A stretch of 48,016 bases of DNA from Streptomyces actuosus. Lineage in GTDB: Bacteria; Actinomycetota; Actinomycetes; Streptomycetales; Streptomycetaceae. Shown one piece after another: positions 47,342 to 48,016 of the stretch (position 1 is the stretch's first letter; each line of letters begins with the position of its first letter). Made by a program: the position numbers and the translations under genes. The notes beneath the pieces were generated by a model. It made no database searches, was not told where the DNA came from, and worked only from the letters and a program-made list of their open reading frames with translations. The DNA lies in NCBI RefSeq assembly GCF_016921115.1, contig NZ_JAFFZS010000046.1, forward strand, positions 1 through 48,016, written 5' to 3'.

Positions 47342-47893
47342 ATGGTCACTCACGTTCCGGCGGAGGAGCACGGCGACGAGCGCGGCGCACTGCTGAGCTT
47401 CCTGGCCGAACAGCGCGGCGGCATCCGGAGGTCCGTGCTCGGGCTGACCGACGAGCAGGCGTCCTCCCGGCCCAGCGCCAGTGCCCTGTCCCTGGCCGGA
47501 CTGGTCAAGCACGTGGCCGAGGTCGAGCAGGCCTGGGTCGCGCGCGCCCGGGGCGAGGCCCCGGCGGTGGAGCGGGACGAGACGACCTGGGACGAGTGCT
47601 TCCGCCTGGTCGGCGACGAGACGCTCGCCTCGCAGCTGGCGTACTGGGAGAAGGTCGCCGCCGAGACGGAGGCCTTCGTCAACGGCGTGCCGAGCCTGGA
47701 CGACACCTTCGCCCTGCCCGACCAGCCATGGTTCCCGCCCGAGGGCCGGGTGTCGATGCGCTGGCTGTGCCTGCACCTGATCCGGGAGACGGCCCGCCAC
47801 GCCGGGCACGCAGACATCATCCGCGAGTCCCTGGACGGGAGGACGGCGTTCGAGCTGGTGGCCGCGGAACGGCGGTCGGCCTCCGGGTCCTAG
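47342..47893 (+). CDS. DinB/DUF664-type four-helix protein
   Basis: A 183-residue protein of the DinB-like superfamily. SLAGLVKHVAEVEQAWVAR (about 50-68) and LCLHLIRETARHAGHADIIRE (about 141-161) place the three His metal ligands. Members act as thiol-dependent metalloenzymes or have unknown roles. ATG at 47342 with AAAGGCGG about 8 bases upstream. The stop codon TAG at 47891 abuts the end of the IS630-like element, so its last few codons or stop may be set by the insertion. Confidence 0.85.
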   Translation: MVTHVPAEEHGDERGALLSFLAEQRGGIRRSVLGLTDEQASSRPSASALSLAGLVKHVAEVEQAWVARARGEAPAVERDETTWDECFRLVGDETLASQLAYWEKVAAETEAFVNGVPSLDDTFALPDQPWFPPEGRVSMRWLCLHLIRETARHAGHADIIRESLDGRTAFELVAAERRSASGS

Positions 47894-48016
47894 TAGATTG
47901 TTGCGGCTTATTTTTGCTGTGATGTTGGGTAGAGGTGGCGCAGTTTCACGCGTGCGTCGTCGGTGGTGAAGTGCCAGTCGACTTGGCGTTGGTCGCTGTT
48001 GGTCTGCTGCTGCCAG
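47891..48016 (-). mobile_element. IS630-family insertion sequence, left end (continues beyond the window)
   Basis: The sequence turns less GC-rich at TAGTAGATTGTTGCGGC immediately after the DinB gene, followed by the 3' end of a transposase gene on the minus strand. IS630 elements insert at TA, and a TA dinucleotide lies at the junction. The other end is outside the window, so the inverted repeat cannot be confirmed. Confidence 0.7.
47908..48016 (-). CDS. IS630-family transposase, C-terminal fragment
   Basis: The minus strand encodes WQQQTNSDQRQVDWHFTTDD followed by ARVKLRHLYPTSQQK and a TAA at 47908-47910. The DQRQVDW.FTT.DAR.KLRHLYP pattern is the known C-terminus of streptomycete IS630-type transposases, DDE enzymes that cut and paste the element. 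The catalytic residues lie outside the window. Confidence 0.85.
   Translation of the reverse strand, partial: WQQQTNSDQRQVDWHFTTDDARVKLRHLYPTSQQK

Overview
The window looks like a core-chromosome segment of a Streptomyces. The DNA is strongly GC-rich with G/C-ending codons, GTG and TTG starts are frequent, several genes appear leaderless, and the marker genes are typical of the genus: bldG with its anti-sigma partner, a Tad-pilus locus headed by an Ssd-type protein, a proton-pumping pyrophosphatase, a topA with a lysine-rich tail, an MFS-thymidylate-kinase fusion, and a DUF397/XRE/ATPase cassette. Gene names and synteny come from protein reading and memory of the family, not from a database search.

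Left third (1-17.7 kb). The 5' end of acs leaves the window on the minus strand, with a DasR-like site upstream. A minus-strand SulP transporter fused to a beta-carbonic anhydrase follows, ending at a run of three hairpins. Next come a secreted NodB-like lipoprotein, a CooC/MinD-type ATPase divergent from a degenerate Fic-fold protein, and a HAD-IB phosphatase with a C-terminal membrane anchor. Between the HAD gene and the ssd gene lies a two-hairpin RNA with C-rich loops that fits the actinobacterial 6C RNA. The plus-strand Tad locus (ssd/tadZ, tadA, tadB, tadC, a DUF4244 Flp-like pilin, tadE and a second TadE-like gene) runs from 8.6 to 14.3 kb. Its last gene overlaps the end of a convergent MrfA-type helicase gene. 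The helicase is divergent from bldG, which is followed by a strong hairpin and the anti-sigma kinase gene.

Middle (17.9-33.3 kb). This is a housekeeping run on the plus strand: hppA, a lipoprotein, a SAM methyltransferase, a tiny membrane protein, topA, the MFS-Tmk fusion, holB (delta-prime clamp-loader subunit), a TAP-type S33 protease lipoprotein, and tRNA-Thr(CGT) with a textbook terminator. Most transcription units end in a strong GC-rich hairpin.

Accessory patch (33.3-36.7 kb). Immediately after tRNA-Thr are the C-terminal remnant of a tyrosine integrase, an intact candidate immunity gene, a 5'-truncated and frameshifted Rhs toxin gene, the tail of an unidentified membrane protein, and a six-copy 7-bp repeat. 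This looks like a decayed integrative element or toxin island at a tRNA gene.

Right part (36.6-48 kb). A 10-codon leader ORF precedes a GT2 glycosyltransferase. A short family-A DNA polymerase and a Clp-N/HTH regulator lie on the minus strand; the regulator's leaderless promoter is overlaid by two identical palindromes. Then come a DUF2786 protein, a small lipoprotein, a decayed SRPBCC gene, and a DUF397 / ATPase / XRE-DUF5753 regulatory cassette. A near-identical 27-nt element lies upstream of both the DUF397 and the ATPase gene. An aldehyde dehydrogenase and a DinB-like protein follow, and the window ends inside an IS630-type insertion sequence that begins at the DinB stop codon.

No CRISPR array, rRNA or complete prophage was seen. 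The most interesting unexplained signals are the shared 27-nt element, the paired palindromes on the Clp-N/HTH promoter, the degenerate Fic protein, the intact immunity gene beside a broken Rhs toxin, and the hairpin between bldG and its antagonist gene.
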